Notes under the pieces: generated by a model | What the model was told of the DNA's origin: nothing | The model's database searches: none | Seen by the model: only the letters and a program-made list of their open reading frames with translations | Part shown: piece by piece, positions 8,070 to 16,884 of the stretch | Numbering within the stretch: position 1 is the stretch's first letter | Layout: every line of letters begins with the position of its first letter | Origin: Gp6-AA40 sp035293405 | Lineage (GTDB): Bacteria; Acidobacteriota; Vicinamibacteria; Vicinamibacterales; UBA2999 | Assembly (NCBI GenBank): GCA_035293405.1 | Contig: DATDOE010000031.1 | Location: forward strand, 34,571 to 98,570 | DNA length: 64,000 nucleotides | Direction: 5' to 3' | Made by a program: the position numbers and the translations under genes

Positions 8070-10091
8070 ATGAAGCGTCTTCTCATACTTATTCCCATGG
8101 CCGCATCGATCGGCGCTGTACTTGCCGCACAGGGCAATCGGGCTCAGGCGCCCAGCGGTGACTGGCCGATGTACAGCTACAACCTGGCGGGCACGCGGTT
8201 TTCACCGCTCACCGACATCAACGGCGGCAACGTCGGCTCGCTCGCCCAGGCGTGGTCGGTTCGCCTCACGCCGCCCGCGGGACGGAGAGGCGGCGGTCCC
8301 GCTGCCGCTGGAGGCGAGGGCGCGCCCGTGGCGGGTCGTGGGGCGGGGGCGGCCGGCAATCCTGCGGCGCCGGGTCGCGGCGCGGTGGACGCCGTTCCAC
8401 CAGCGGGTAGCAATCCCCAAGCGACGCCGATCGTGATCGGCGGCGTGATGTACCTGCCGGCGCGGGGCACTCAGGTGCTCGCGCTCGAAGCCGACAGCGG
8501 GAAGGAAATCTGGCGACACGACTTGCCGGCGGGCGTCGCGACCACGGCACGAGGTGTCGCGTATTGGCCGGGAGATGGTCGGATCGCGCCCCGCATCCTG
8601 ATCACCGCCGGACCGAGGCTGCTGGCGCTCGACGCCGCAACGGGCGCACCGTCAGCGGGCTTTGGCTCGAAGGGCGTGGTCGAGATCGCCGTGCCGTGGA
8701 ACGGCGTGCCCACGATCTATAAGAACGTCGCGATTCTTGGCGCCACCGTCGGCGAAGTCGCGCTCGCGGAGCCGGGCGACACACGGGCGTTCGATGTGCG
8801 CACCGGCGCGAAGCTCTGGGACTTCCACACGGTGCCGCTTCCCGGCGAGCTCGGACACAACAGCTGGCTGGACCACGGATGGCGGAATCGATCGGGCGTC
8901 AACGTGTGGGCCTGGTATATGACCCTCGACGAAGAGCGCGGCATCCTCTACATGCCGATCGCCGGACCCGCCGGGAACTACTGGGGCGGCGATCGCCCGG
9001 GCAACAACCTCTTCGCGAACTCGATCGTCGCGGTTGACGCGGAGACCGGCAAGTATCGATGGCACTTTCAGACGGTGCATCACGACCTGTGGGATTCAGA
9101 CATGCCGAGTCCGCCGGCGCTCGTTGACATCATGCAGAACGGCCGCCGCGTGCCGGCGCTCGCCTCCGTCGGCAAGACGGGCTGGATGTTCATTCTCGAC
9201 CGCGTCACCGGCAAGCCGATCTTCGGCGTCGAAGAGCGGCCCGTGCCGAAGGGGAGCATGCCGGGGGAATGGTATTCGCCGACGCAGCCGTTTCCGGTGA
9301 AGCCGGCGAGACCGCTCGTGCGCGTCGAGTTCAACAAAGAGCGCGACATGGTGCGGCCTGAGGACACATCGGCGGAGCACGTGACAGAGTGTCAGGCCCT
9401 GTGGGACAAGAGCGGAGGGTTCTACAACGCCGGGCCGTTCACCCCGTTCGGTTTCCACGAAGAAGGCGCTCCGCCAAAGAGCACGATCCAATTCCCGGGT
9501 GGCACGGGCGGAGTCAACTGGGGCGGCGCGACTGCGGATCCCACGACCGGGTTCGTGTATGTCAACGCGCACGACACCTCGCTCGTCGGCTGGATCGAAC
9601 GCAAGCGCCCCGGGCTGAACTATGGCAATGGCACCGCGGGCTCGACGATTCCCTTCGACCGAGGCAGCGTCAACGGCGCGGGGCCGTACTTCACGTTCAG
9701 CGCACCGCTCAAGGACTCGACGGGACGCACGATCGCGAATCTCCCCTGCCAGCGGCCGCCGTGGAGTCGACTCGTCGCGGTGAACGCCAACACCGGTGAC
9801 ATTGCATGGGAGAGCACCCTCGGTCTCAACGAGGCGCTCCCCGAAGGCAAACAGCTGACGGGGGGCAGCGGCAGCGCCGGACCCAGCGCCACCGCGGGTG
9901 GCCTGATCTTCGTCGGTGCCACCAACGATCGGCGATTCCGGGCCTTCGACTCGAAGACCGGGAAAGAGCTGTGGGTGACGCGCCTCGACCAGACGGTCAA
10001 TGCGAACCCGATGACCTATCGCGGGAAGAACGGGAAGCAGTACGTCGCGGCGATCGCGACCGACACCCTCGTCGCGTACGCACTGCCGTAG
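8070..10091 (+). CDS. PQQ-dependent alcohol/glucose dehydrogenase-like quinoprotein
   Basis: The 673-aa protein starts at ATG 8070 with a signal peptide (MKRLLILIPMAASIGAVLAA), so it acts in the periplasm. The beta-propeller blade motifs recur, for example AWSVRL, LALEADSGKEIWRHDL, LLALDAATGA, VNANTGDIAWES and RAFDSKTGKELWVTRL. GDWPMYSYNLAGTRFSPLTDI is the usual start of the mature family. No CxxCH haem motif is seen, so it needs a separate electron acceptor. A Gly/Ala-rich insertion lies near residues 70-110. Substrate is uncertain. Methanol or another alcohol would feed the nearby Fae/MtdB, but that is inference. Its TAG stop lies inside the 10088 palindrome. Confidence 0.85.
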   Translation: MKRLLILIPMAASIGAVLAAQGNRAQAPSGDWPMYSYNLAGTRFSPLTDINGGNVGSLAQAWSVRLTPPAGRRGGGPAAAGGEGAPVAGRGAGAAGNPAAPGRGAVDAVPPAGSNPQATPIVIGGVMYLPARGTQVLALEADSGKEIWRHDLPAGVATTARGVAYWPGDGRIAPRILITAGPRLLALDAATGAPSAGFGSKGVVEIAVPWNGVPTIYKNVAILGATVGEVALAEPGDTRAFDVRTGAKLWDFHTVPLPGELGHNSWLDHGWRNRSGVNVWAWYMTLDEERGILYMPIAGPAGNYWGGDRPGNNLFANSIVAVDAETGKYRWHFQTVHHDLWDSDMPSPPALVDIMQNGRRVPALASVGKTGWMFILDRVTGKPIFGVEERPVPKGSMPGEWYSPTQPFPVKPARPLVRVEFNKERDMVRPEDTSAEHVTECQALWDKSGGFYNAGPFTPFGFHEEGAPPKSTIQFPGGTGGVNWGGATADPTTGFVYVNAHDTSLVGWIERKRPGLNYGNGTAGSTIPFDRGSVNGAGPYFTFSAPLKDSTGRTIANLPCQRPPWSRLVAVNANTGDIAWESTLGLNEALPEGKQLTGGSGSAGPSATAGGLIFVGATNDRRFRAFDSKTGKELWVTRLDQTVNANPMTYRGKNGKQYVAAIATDTLVAYALP

Positions 10092-10115
10092 GGGCGACGC
10101 ATGCGTCGCCCCTAC
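10088..10115. repeat. 28-bp perfect palindrome, dispersed family 1 (copy 2)
   Basis: This copy is identical to the palindrome at 1722-1749. It lies between two convergent genes and its first bases supply the TAG stop (10089-10091) of the PQQ dehydrogenase. Folded as RNA from either strand it would give a strong hairpin, so it may end transcription of both genes, although no T-tract follows. Confidence 0.9.
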
Positions 10116-10122
10116 ATCGTGA

Positions 10123-13113
10123 TCAGAAGCGCACGCCCAGATTGAACCTGAACGTCCTCGGGCTCGTGTACGCGAAGCGGCTCGCGGCCTGACCGAAGGT
10201 CGGGCCCAGGTTCCAGTTCACACCCTGCACCGGCGTCTGGGTGAACGGATTGAAGGCCTGGAGCGTGGCCGAATTCGAGGCCGTCAAGACGCTCGTGTTG
10301 ATCGTACGGATGTCACTCCCGCCTCCGTTGTTGAACACCGTGCCTCCGCAGCCGCAGAGTTGAAACTGATTGAAGACGTTCAGCAGCTCGCTGTGGAAGA
10401 ACACCTCGGCGCCCCCGACGAGCCGGTATCGGTAGTTCACCGAGAGGTCCGTGCGGAACTGCGCCTCGGTGCGGTACTGGTCTCTGGGGAAGAAGAAGTA
10501 CTCCACCGTCGCGATGGGTGTTGCGTACCCAGGGTTGGTCACGTAGGGCCGCGTGTTGACCTGCCCCATCGCCGTGCCCGGCGCCGCGGCCGTCGCGCCG
10601 CCCCAACCGTACGGTGTGCCCGACGCCGCGCCATAGAGCAGCCCAATGTCCAGCGCGCCTGCGGACGGGCTCATCGGCACGCGATAGGTACCCCACACGC
10701 GGGCGCGGTGACGCTGATCGGAGCCCAGATTGCCGTCAGGCAGGTTCCATCGCGCCTCGCGATACTCCGGATACGAGAAGAGCCGCGACGTCAGCGGTCC
10801 ACTGGCCGGGTTCTCGCCGTCAAAATTGCCCCAGGTCCGCGACAGGGTGTAGTTGCCCCCAACGTCGACGGCGCCAAAGCGGTATGTCGCCTGGACGGTG
10901 CCGCCCTGATACCGACGCTCGAGGTCGTTCGAGTTCTCGACGAGGTTGACGTCGAAGACCGTGCCGAGCGAGTTGGTCACGCGTCCGGTCGTCAGATCCG
11001 TGCGCTGCACGTAGAAGTCGTTGAAGTCGCGGAAGACATAGTCCGCGCGCACGCTGCCGCGCTGCCCCAGGGCGCGGTTGATGCCGGCCGCGTACTCGAG
11101 CGCGTTGGGGGAATCGAGCGATCCATTGATGAACGTGTTCACGCCGGGCACCTCGGCGCTGACGAGGGGGCGGTTGGCACCGCCGTTCGCGTTGAACCAG
11201 TCGAAGAGCTGTCGAATCGCCACATCTGGCGTCACCAGTGCGCCGTTGGAATCGGGATTGATCGCGGGGCCCTGATAGAACCATTGGTACTCTGCCGAGT
11301 TTCCCGCGGGCGAGTTCTCGGCGATCGCCGAGTTGAGGCCGCTCACATACCTCGAGAAGCTCCCACTGATCGCCCAACGGCCGTCGCGCGCCGGATCCCA
11401 GACGAGACCCAGCCGGTGACTGAATTTGCTGGAGTCGGACACCGGGCTGCCTGCGGCATCTTCGCCCTGGTTGCGGTCCCAACGCAGTCCCAGGTTGACC
11501 GACACGCCACTGTTGAATCGCCACGAGTCGTTCACGAAGACCGCGTGGGCCCGGAGATCAGTGCCCTCGCTCGACAGCGCGATCGGATTCCACTGGATGA
11601 TGGTGGAATCGTTGCTGAGGAACACGGGATAGATCGTCTCGCCACGGACCACGGTAGACGTCCCGAGAATCCGATAGTCGCTGCCGGACTGGTGGTTGTT
11701 CGCGAACCGGTGGTCGTTGTAGCCGTCGTAGCCGAACACGATGTTGTGCGCGCCAAACCGGTTGGTCGAGAGGAAGTAGGTGCCCTTGGCCAGCACCTCC
11801 GTGTTGTCGCGTTGCTCATCGTCGCAGACGCCGCAGAAGGTCGCGGACCAGTAACGGAACCCCGTGCCCCCGCGCGACCGATCGATGAGGAGCGTACCAT
11901 TGATGAGATCGGTCGCCTTCGAGCCGGCGCCGGTGATCGAGAGGTGGCGCTGGGAATACTGCCCTTCGAGCGCCAGCGTCGATCCGATGACCCCGTTGTA
12001 GTTCAGGGACAGCAGGTCCTGCGGCTGCCCCTGGTCGAAGAGGCTGCGCACGTCCATGACGTTTGCAAAGCTGGTGTTGATGATCTGCTGCTGAATCTTC
12101 GTGTACGAGCCGCGCACGACCTGCCCGGGACGTGCGGTGTAGGTCAGCTTCCCTTCGTAGCGCTTCTCGTCGTCGGTGCGCGGGTACGACACCAGCGTCA
12201 CGAAGGTGTCGCGCGACTGCTCGTCCTTGCGAAGACGGCCCGCGGTGAAGAACCACAGCCGATCGCGGAACACCGGACCGCCGAGCGTGTATTCGTGCGT
12301 CGGCACCGTCTTGTCCAACTTCGTTTCCTTGAACGGCGTCGTGGCCCGCCAGTTGTCGTTGTTGAACGACAGCCGGTACGAGCCGCTGAACGTGTTGCCG
12401 CCCGACTTGGTGATCGCGTTGACCATCCCCCCGCCGAAGCGGCCGTACTCGGCGGAGATCCCCGACGTCGAGACGGTCGTCTCCTGGATCGCGTCCTCGA
12501 TGAACAGCGTAAAGGGTTGGCCCCTGAGGTTCTCGGTGATGGCCACACCGTTCAGCAGGAACAGACTGTCAAAGGCCATCGCGCCGGCGATCGTGAACGA
12601 GCCGTCGCCGCCACTCGTACCTCCCGGTCCCGTGGCTTTGACATTGGGCGCCATGATGATTGACGCAGCCAGCGTCCGGCTGCTCGGGAGTGTCGCGAGC
12701 AGGTCCTGCCGGAAGGTGCTCCCGGCTCGCGTTCCCTGCGCGAACGACCGCGCGTCGCCTTGCACCGTGACCTTTTCGGTGAAAGCGCCCACTCCCAGCC
12801 TGGCGTTGAGGGGCACCGTTTCAGTGGCCGCCACAGCAACCGTTTGCGACGCGGTCTGGAACGACATCAACTCGAACGTCACGGTGTAGGTGCCGGGGGG
12901 CAGCAGCGGCAGCGCGTAGTCGCCGAACGCGGAGGTCACGACCACACGCGGACCTTGAAGATTCGGAGACGTCGCGGTGACCGTGACGCCAGGAAGGACG
13001 GCTCCGCTCGAATCGGAGACACTACCCGAGATCGTACCGGTCGGCACCTGCGCCGCGGCCGCGGCCGCGACGAGGGTCAGACAGGCCGCCGCCAGCAACA
13101 CCTTCACACGCAT
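10123..13113 (-). CDS. TonB-dependent receptor with N-terminal carboxypeptidase-regulatory-like domain
   Basis: The 996-aa outer-membrane protein has a signal peptide (cleavage near AAAAQ, residue 22), then a CarboxypepD_reg-like beta domain (TGTISGSVSDSSGAVLPGVT to about residue 105), a plug (SFAQGTRAGSTF to GGGMVNAITKSGGNTFSGSY) and a long beta-barrel ending in the aromatic-terminal TFRFNLGVRF. This Oar-like layout is abundant in Acidobacteria. Such receptors usually take up glycans, peptides or metal chelates; the ligand is not readable. ATG 13113 has AAGGAG 7 nt upstream. A heptad hairpin lies 19 nt further upstream. It is convergent with the PQQ dehydrogenase. Confidence 0.9.
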   Translation of the reverse strand: MRVKVLLAAACLTLVAAAAAAQVPTGTISGSVSDSSGAVLPGVTVTATSPNLQGPRVVVTSAFGDYALPLLPPGTYTVTFELMSFQTASQTVAVAATETVPLNARLGVGAFTEKVTVQGDARSFAQGTRAGSTFRQDLLATLPSSRTLAASIIMAPNVKATGPGGTSGGDGSFTIAGAMAFDSLFLLNGVAITENLRGQPFTLFIEDAIQETTVSTSGISAEYGRFGGGMVNAITKSGGNTFSGSYRLSFNNDNWRATTPFKETKLDKTVPTHEYTLGGPVFRDRLWFFTAGRLRKDEQSRDTFVTLVSYPRTDDEKRYEGKLTYTARPGQVVRGSYTKIQQQIINTSFANVMDVRSLFDQGQPQDLLSLNYNGVIGSTLALEGQYSQRHLSITGAGSKATDLINGTLLIDRSRGGTGFRYWSATFCGVCDDEQRDNTEVLAKGTYFLSTNRFGAHNIVFGYDGYNDHRFANNHQSGSDYRILGTSTVVRGETIYPVFLSNDSTIIQWNPIALSSEGTDLRAHAVFVNDSWRFNSGVSVNLGLRWDRNQGEDAAGSPVSDSSKFSHRLGLVWDPARDGRWAISGSFSRYVSGLNSAIAENSPAGNSAEYQWFYQGPAINPDSNGALVTPDVAIRQLFDWFNANGGANRPLVSAEVPGVNTFINGSLDSPNALEYAAGINRALGQRGSVRADYVFRDFNDFYVQRTDLTTGRVTNSLGTVFDVNLVENSNDLERRYQGGTVQATYRFGAVDVGGNYTLSRTWGNFDGENPASGPLTSRLFSYPEYREARWNLPDGNLGSDQRHRARVWGTYRVPMSPSAGALDIGLLYGAASGTPYGWGGATAAAPGTAMGQVNTRPYVTNPGYATPIATVEYFFFPRDQYRTEAQFRTDLSVNYRYRLVGGAEVFFHSELLNVFNQFQLCGCGGTVFNNGGGSDIRTINTSVLTASNSATLQAFNPFTQTPVQGVNWNLGPTFGQAASRFAYTSPRTFRFNLGVRF

Positions 13114-13133
13114 TCGTCACTCCTTGAAAAACA

Positions 13134-13215
<82 letters not shown>

Positions 13216-13689
13216 ATCGAAGCACCCGATGTGACTGACCGCAATGGTCGGCCGGGCTTTTCAGCGGTTTGGTGTCAACGCATGGAATAGCGTGATCGAC
13301 AGACAGTGAGAACATTCAGAACTGTCGGACAGGGTGACGCATCAGCCTGGAGATCCCGCTCGTCTCGCCATTCGTCCCAGCAAATTGAGGTGAGACAGGT
13401 TGAAACAGGCCTGAATACCAGGACCTGGACGATTCGCTGTGACGAGTTGGTCGCAAATGCGTCTGGGATGTGATAAAGACTTATCCTTGCATTACGAACT
13501 GCCAGGGATCCATGATTTTGGTTCGAAAAGTTGCTCTTCATGGATTGACTCGTCCCATTCGGAGTCGTTGACTCGTACAAGTTATTGGAACTAAAGCTTC
13601 TTAGTTCATGGGCCAATCTGGTACGCGTTTTCCGTAACGAATCTAACTAAGTCAAAACGAGCAACTAGTTTGTCAAGGAGAGACAACTG
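13216..13689 (+). promoter_or_regulatory. AT-rich 470-bp leader of the second TonB receptor, with a Shine-Dalgarno hairpin
   Basis: No gene is visible. Base composition is clearly more AT-rich than the surroundings. Short inverted repeats are present, for example CCATGA/TCATGG around 13508-13545. At the 3' end AGTTTGTC (13667-13674) can pair with GACAACT (13682-13688), leaving AAGGAGA in the loop, so the ribosome binding site of the downstream gene sits in a small hairpin. A promoter must lie here, but I cannot assign -35/-10 boxes with confidence. Confidence 0.5.
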
Positions 13690-16600
13690 ATGTCCGCACG
13701 CATGAGTGCCTTTCTTGTGGCGTTTGCGATTGCCCTTACCGGCCTCGCATCCGCTCAGGAGCGTTTCGGCGCGCTCACCGGCCGAGTCACGGATCAGCAG
13801 GGTTCTTCCGTCCCTGGTGTCACCGTCGTCGCGACCAATACGCAAACCGGAGAAGTCCGGTCATTCGTCACTGACGCCAACGGTCAGTTCCAAGCGCTGG
13901 ATCTCGTCCCTGGACGCTACACCGTCCGGTTCGAGCTGACCGGCTTCTCGAAGGTTGAACGGGCCGATGTGAGCGTCGTCCTCGGACGATCGTTCCAGCT
14001 CGATGCCCAGATGAAGGTCGGCGAGCTGACGGAAACCGTCCAGGTCACGGCCGAAGCCTCACCACTGGTCGACCAGCGCAGCACGCTCATCGCGCACAAC
14101 GTGTCGGCCGAGGAATTTGACCGCATGCCGAAAGGCCGGTCGTTCCAGTCGATCGCCTTCACCGCGCCATCGGTCAGCCAGGGCGATATCGAAGGCGGCA
14201 TCCAGGTGAACGGCGCCAGCGGTGCTGAGAATCAGTTCACGGTGGACGGCATCGTGACCAACTCGCTCGTCAACGGTGCGTCGCGCCAGAACACCGTGTT
14301 CGAGTACCTGCAGGAAGTCCAGGTCAAGACGAGCGGCATCTCTGCTGAATGGGGCGGCGCGCTCGGCGGCGTCGTGAGCGCGGTCACCAAGAGCGGCGGC
14401 AACACGTTCCGCGGCGAGGGCCACTACTACTACGACGGCAGCGCGCTGTCGGCCGGCCCGATCAAGCGGCTGGTACTGGATCCCACCACAGAGGCCACGG
14501 CGACCTACGTCCAGGACAAAGAGCAGTCGGCCAGGAACAACGAGTTCGGCGGCTCGATCGGCGGCCCGATCGTGCGCGACCGGCTGTTCTTCTACGGTTC
14601 CTATTCACCACGCAATCTGAAGCGGGTGAACGAGTACAACTTCGCCGGCAACACGGTCGGCGAGATCCCGCGCGACACCTGGAACCAGCAGGCGTTTGGC
14701 AAGATCAGCGTCTCGAGCCGCCGTCTCAACGCCACCTGGTCCACGCTGTGGACACCGAGCAAGGTCACGGGCACGTTGAGCGCCTACAACGGCACGACGC
14801 CGAACTCACAGACCTCGACGCAGGCAGGACTCGCGCCCAACATCACGCGCGGCACCGAGCAGAATCAGGTCAACACGAGCGGGACGGTCGACATCAACCT
14901 GTCGAACAGCTCTTTCCTGAGCGCCCGCGGTGGCGTCTTCCACGACCGGTACTCGGACACCGGTATTTCGAACACCACGTCGTATACCTATCTGACCGCG
15001 ACTGCCAATTCACCCCTGCCTGTGCCCGCCTCTATACAGGGCGCACAGCAATTCGTGAACACCCCGCGCGCGCAGATTACGGACTTCGACACGACCAAGC
15101 GCCAGAACTTCAACATGGACTACAACCACGCGTTCAACGCGGGTGGGTTCCATACGATCAAGGGCGGCTACGGCTTCCAGCACGTGGTCAACGACATCGA
15201 CTCACACTACCCGGGAGGCTACATCAACATCACCTGGGGCACAGGGGGATTCGTGAGCCCCAACGGTGTGAATCAGGGCTCGGGTGCCTACGGCTACTAC
15301 GAGGTGAACGATCGGCGCATTACCAACCAGGCCGGGTCGAACATCCATTCGCTCTACATCCAGGACACCTGGACGTTGGGCAACAGGCTCACTCTGAACC
15401 TGGGGCTCCGCACCGAGGACGAGAAGGTGCCGACGTTCCGGCCCGATTTCCTCGAGACCGCGATTCACTTCGACATGAAGGACAAGCTCGCGCCGCGTCT
15501 TGGCGCGGCGTTCGACGTGTGGGGTGACGGCCGGATGAAGGTGTTCGGCAGCTGGGGCATGTATTACGACTGGACCAAGTACGAGCTGCCGCGCGGATCG
15601 TTCGGCGCTGAGACCTGGTGCGTCTTCTACCGCGGCCTGGACACGACGGACCTCGGGAGCATCAATCTCAGCAACATGCCTGGCCGCGATCTGTGGAGCA
15701 CGCCTGGCAGTTGCCGCGACCGTCGCGTGCCGTCGTTCGGCAGCAGCATCGATCCGGACATGAAGCCGATGCGCCAGTCGAGCGCGAGCTTCGGCACGGA
15801 GTATCAGCTGAACCGGAACAGCGTGCTCACGATGCACTACATCCACAACGACCTGCTCGAGACCATCGAAGATCTCGGCGCGCTGGACGCGGGCGGTAAC
15901 GAGGTGTACATCATCTCGAACCCGGGCCGCGGTATCGCCGCGATCACGCCGGTATCGGGCAGGACGACGCCGTTTGCCACGCCGCGCCCGAAGCGTCAGT
16001 ACGACGCGCTCGAGCTGGGCTACAGCCGCCGCTTCTCCAATAACTACTTCTTCAGCGGCAACTACACCCTGAGCCGGTTGTATGGCAACTACGCCGGGCT
16101 GGCCTCGTCGGACGAGATCACGACCCCGACGACTGGTGTCAGCAGCGCCACGGCGCAGCAGCAGGCCGGCAGCATCGCCCGCGAGGGTGGCAACGTGAAC
16201 CGTGCGTGGGACCTTGACGAGGTATTGTTTGACTCGCACGGGAACCTCAACGTGCTCGGCCGTCTGGCTACGGATCGTCCACACGCGGTGAAGCTGTACG
16301 GCGCGTACGACTTCGCCAAGGGCACGCAGCTTGGCGCGTTCTTCTACGCGGCGAGCGGAACGCCCATGACCACGTATGTGTGGTCAAGCAACGGAATCCC
16401 GCTGATGGTGGAAGGCCGCGGCGACATGGGCCGGACGCCCGTGCTTTCGCGCACCGACCTGCTCCTGACGCAGGAACTGGCCATGGCCGGCACGAAGCGC
16501 GTCCGCTTCGAGTTGAACGTGCTGAACATCTTCAATCAGAAGACGACTCGGCACCTCTTCAACGGCCTCAACAAGGGCTCTGGCTCGTCGAGAGCTTCTG

Positions 16601-16764
16601 CGGCGGCCAATCTGGCGAGTGTGGATCTCGCGCAGGGCTACGACTACAACGCCCGGATCTTGGCCTCCCCGGACGGCGCCAACGCCTATGACGTCCGCTA
16701 CGGCATGGCGGACCTGTTCGACGCGGGCACGACCGGACAGTTCACCGTCAAGTTCCTGTTCTAA
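13690..16764 (+). CDS. TonB-dependent receptor with N-terminal carboxypeptidase-regulatory-like domain
   Basis: The 1024-aa protein begins with a signal peptide (cleavage near LASAQ, residue 23), a CarboxypepD_reg-like domain (GALTGRVTDQQGSSVPGVT to about residue 105), a plug domain (VNGASGAENQFTVDGIVTNS, then GALGGVVSAVTKSGGNTFRG) and a barrel closing with TTGQFTVKFLF. It is paralogous in layout to the receptor at 10123-13113 but clearly diverged. The ATG at 13690 follows AAGGAGAG with 7-8 nt spacing. It is a single-gene unit with its own leader and a strong terminator. Ligand unknown; TonB partners are not in the window. Confidence 0.9.
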   Translation: MSARMSAFLVAFAIALTGLASAQERFGALTGRVTDQQGSSVPGVTVVATNTQTGEVRSFVTDANGQFQALDLVPGRYTVRFELTGFSKVERADVSVVLGRSFQLDAQMKVGELTETVQVTAEASPLVDQRSTLIAHNVSAEEFDRMPKGRSFQSIAFTAPSVSQGDIEGGIQVNGASGAENQFTVDGIVTNSLVNGASRQNTVFEYLQEVQVKTSGISAEWGGALGGVVSAVTKSGGNTFRGEGHYYYDGSALSAGPIKRLVLDPTTEATATYVQDKEQSARNNEFGGSIGGPIVRDRLFFYGSYSPRNLKRVNEYNFAGNTVGEIPRDTWNQQAFGKISVSSRRLNATWSTLWTPSKVTGTLSAYNGTTPNSQTSTQAGLAPNITRGTEQNQVNTSGTVDINLSNSSFLSARGGVFHDRYSDTGISNTTSYTYLTATANSPLPVPASIQGAQQFVNTPRAQITDFDTTKRQNFNMDYNHAFNAGGFHTIKGGYGFQHVVNDIDSHYPGGYINITWGTGGFVSPNGVNQGSGAYGYYEVNDRRITNQAGSNIHSLYIQDTWTLGNRLTLNLGLRTEDEKVPTFRPDFLETAIHFDMKDKLAPRLGAAFDVWGDGRMKVFGSWGMYYDWTKYELPRGSFGAETWCVFYRGLDTTDLGSINLSNMPGRDLWSTPGSCRDRRVPSFGSSIDPDMKPMRQSSASFGTEYQLNRNSVLTMHYIHNDLLETIEDLGALDAGGNEVYIISNPGRGIAAITPVSGRTTPFATPRPKRQYDALELGYSRRFSNNYFFSGNYTLSRLYGNYAGLASSDEITTPTTGVSSATAQQQAGSIAREGGNVNRAWDLDEVLFDSHGNLNVLGRLATDRPHAVKLYGAYDFAKGTQLGAFFYAASGTPMTTYVWSSNGIPLMVEGRGDMGRTPVLSRTDLLLTQELAMAGTKRVRFELNVLNIFNQKTTRHLFNGLNKGSGSSRASAAANLASVDLAQGYDYNARILASPDGANAYDVRYGMADLFDAGTTGQFTVKFLF

Positions 16765-16773
16765 ACACACAAC

Positions 16774-16844
16774 GGGCCGGCACCAGCCGGCCCCGCGTTC
16801 TCTAACAAGAAGGGCCGGCATCTTTGCCGGCCCTTCTTGTTTTT
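16774..16844 (+). terminator. Tandem hairpins, second a strong rho-independent terminator
   Basis: A first hairpin GGGCCGGC-ACCA-GCCGGCCC spans 16774-16793. A second has a 17-bp perfect stem (16804-16820 with 16825-16841), loop TCTT, and runs into TTTTT. It closes the TonB receptor gene, and its 5' A-rich side makes it usable for the opposite strand too. Confidence 0.93.
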
Positions 16845-16850
16845 ACATCG

Positions 16851-16884
16851 ACCAAGAACCGAGAACCACCAACCACGAACCGCG
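16851..16884. repeat. One-armed ACCAAGA/ACCACGA heptad tract
   Basis: ACCAAGA, ACCGAGA, ACCACCA and ACCACGA units follow one another just behind the terminator and stop one base before the stop codon of the aldehyde dehydrogenase (16885-16887). No facing arm is present. Confidence 0.7.

Noticed and set aside
10360..12663. A 767-codon plus-strand open frame antisense to the TonB receptor
   Set aside because: It is rich in Arg/His/Glu with no domain, and mirrors the codon bias of the real gene on the other strand; the minus-strand frame has full receptor domains and a ribosome binding site.
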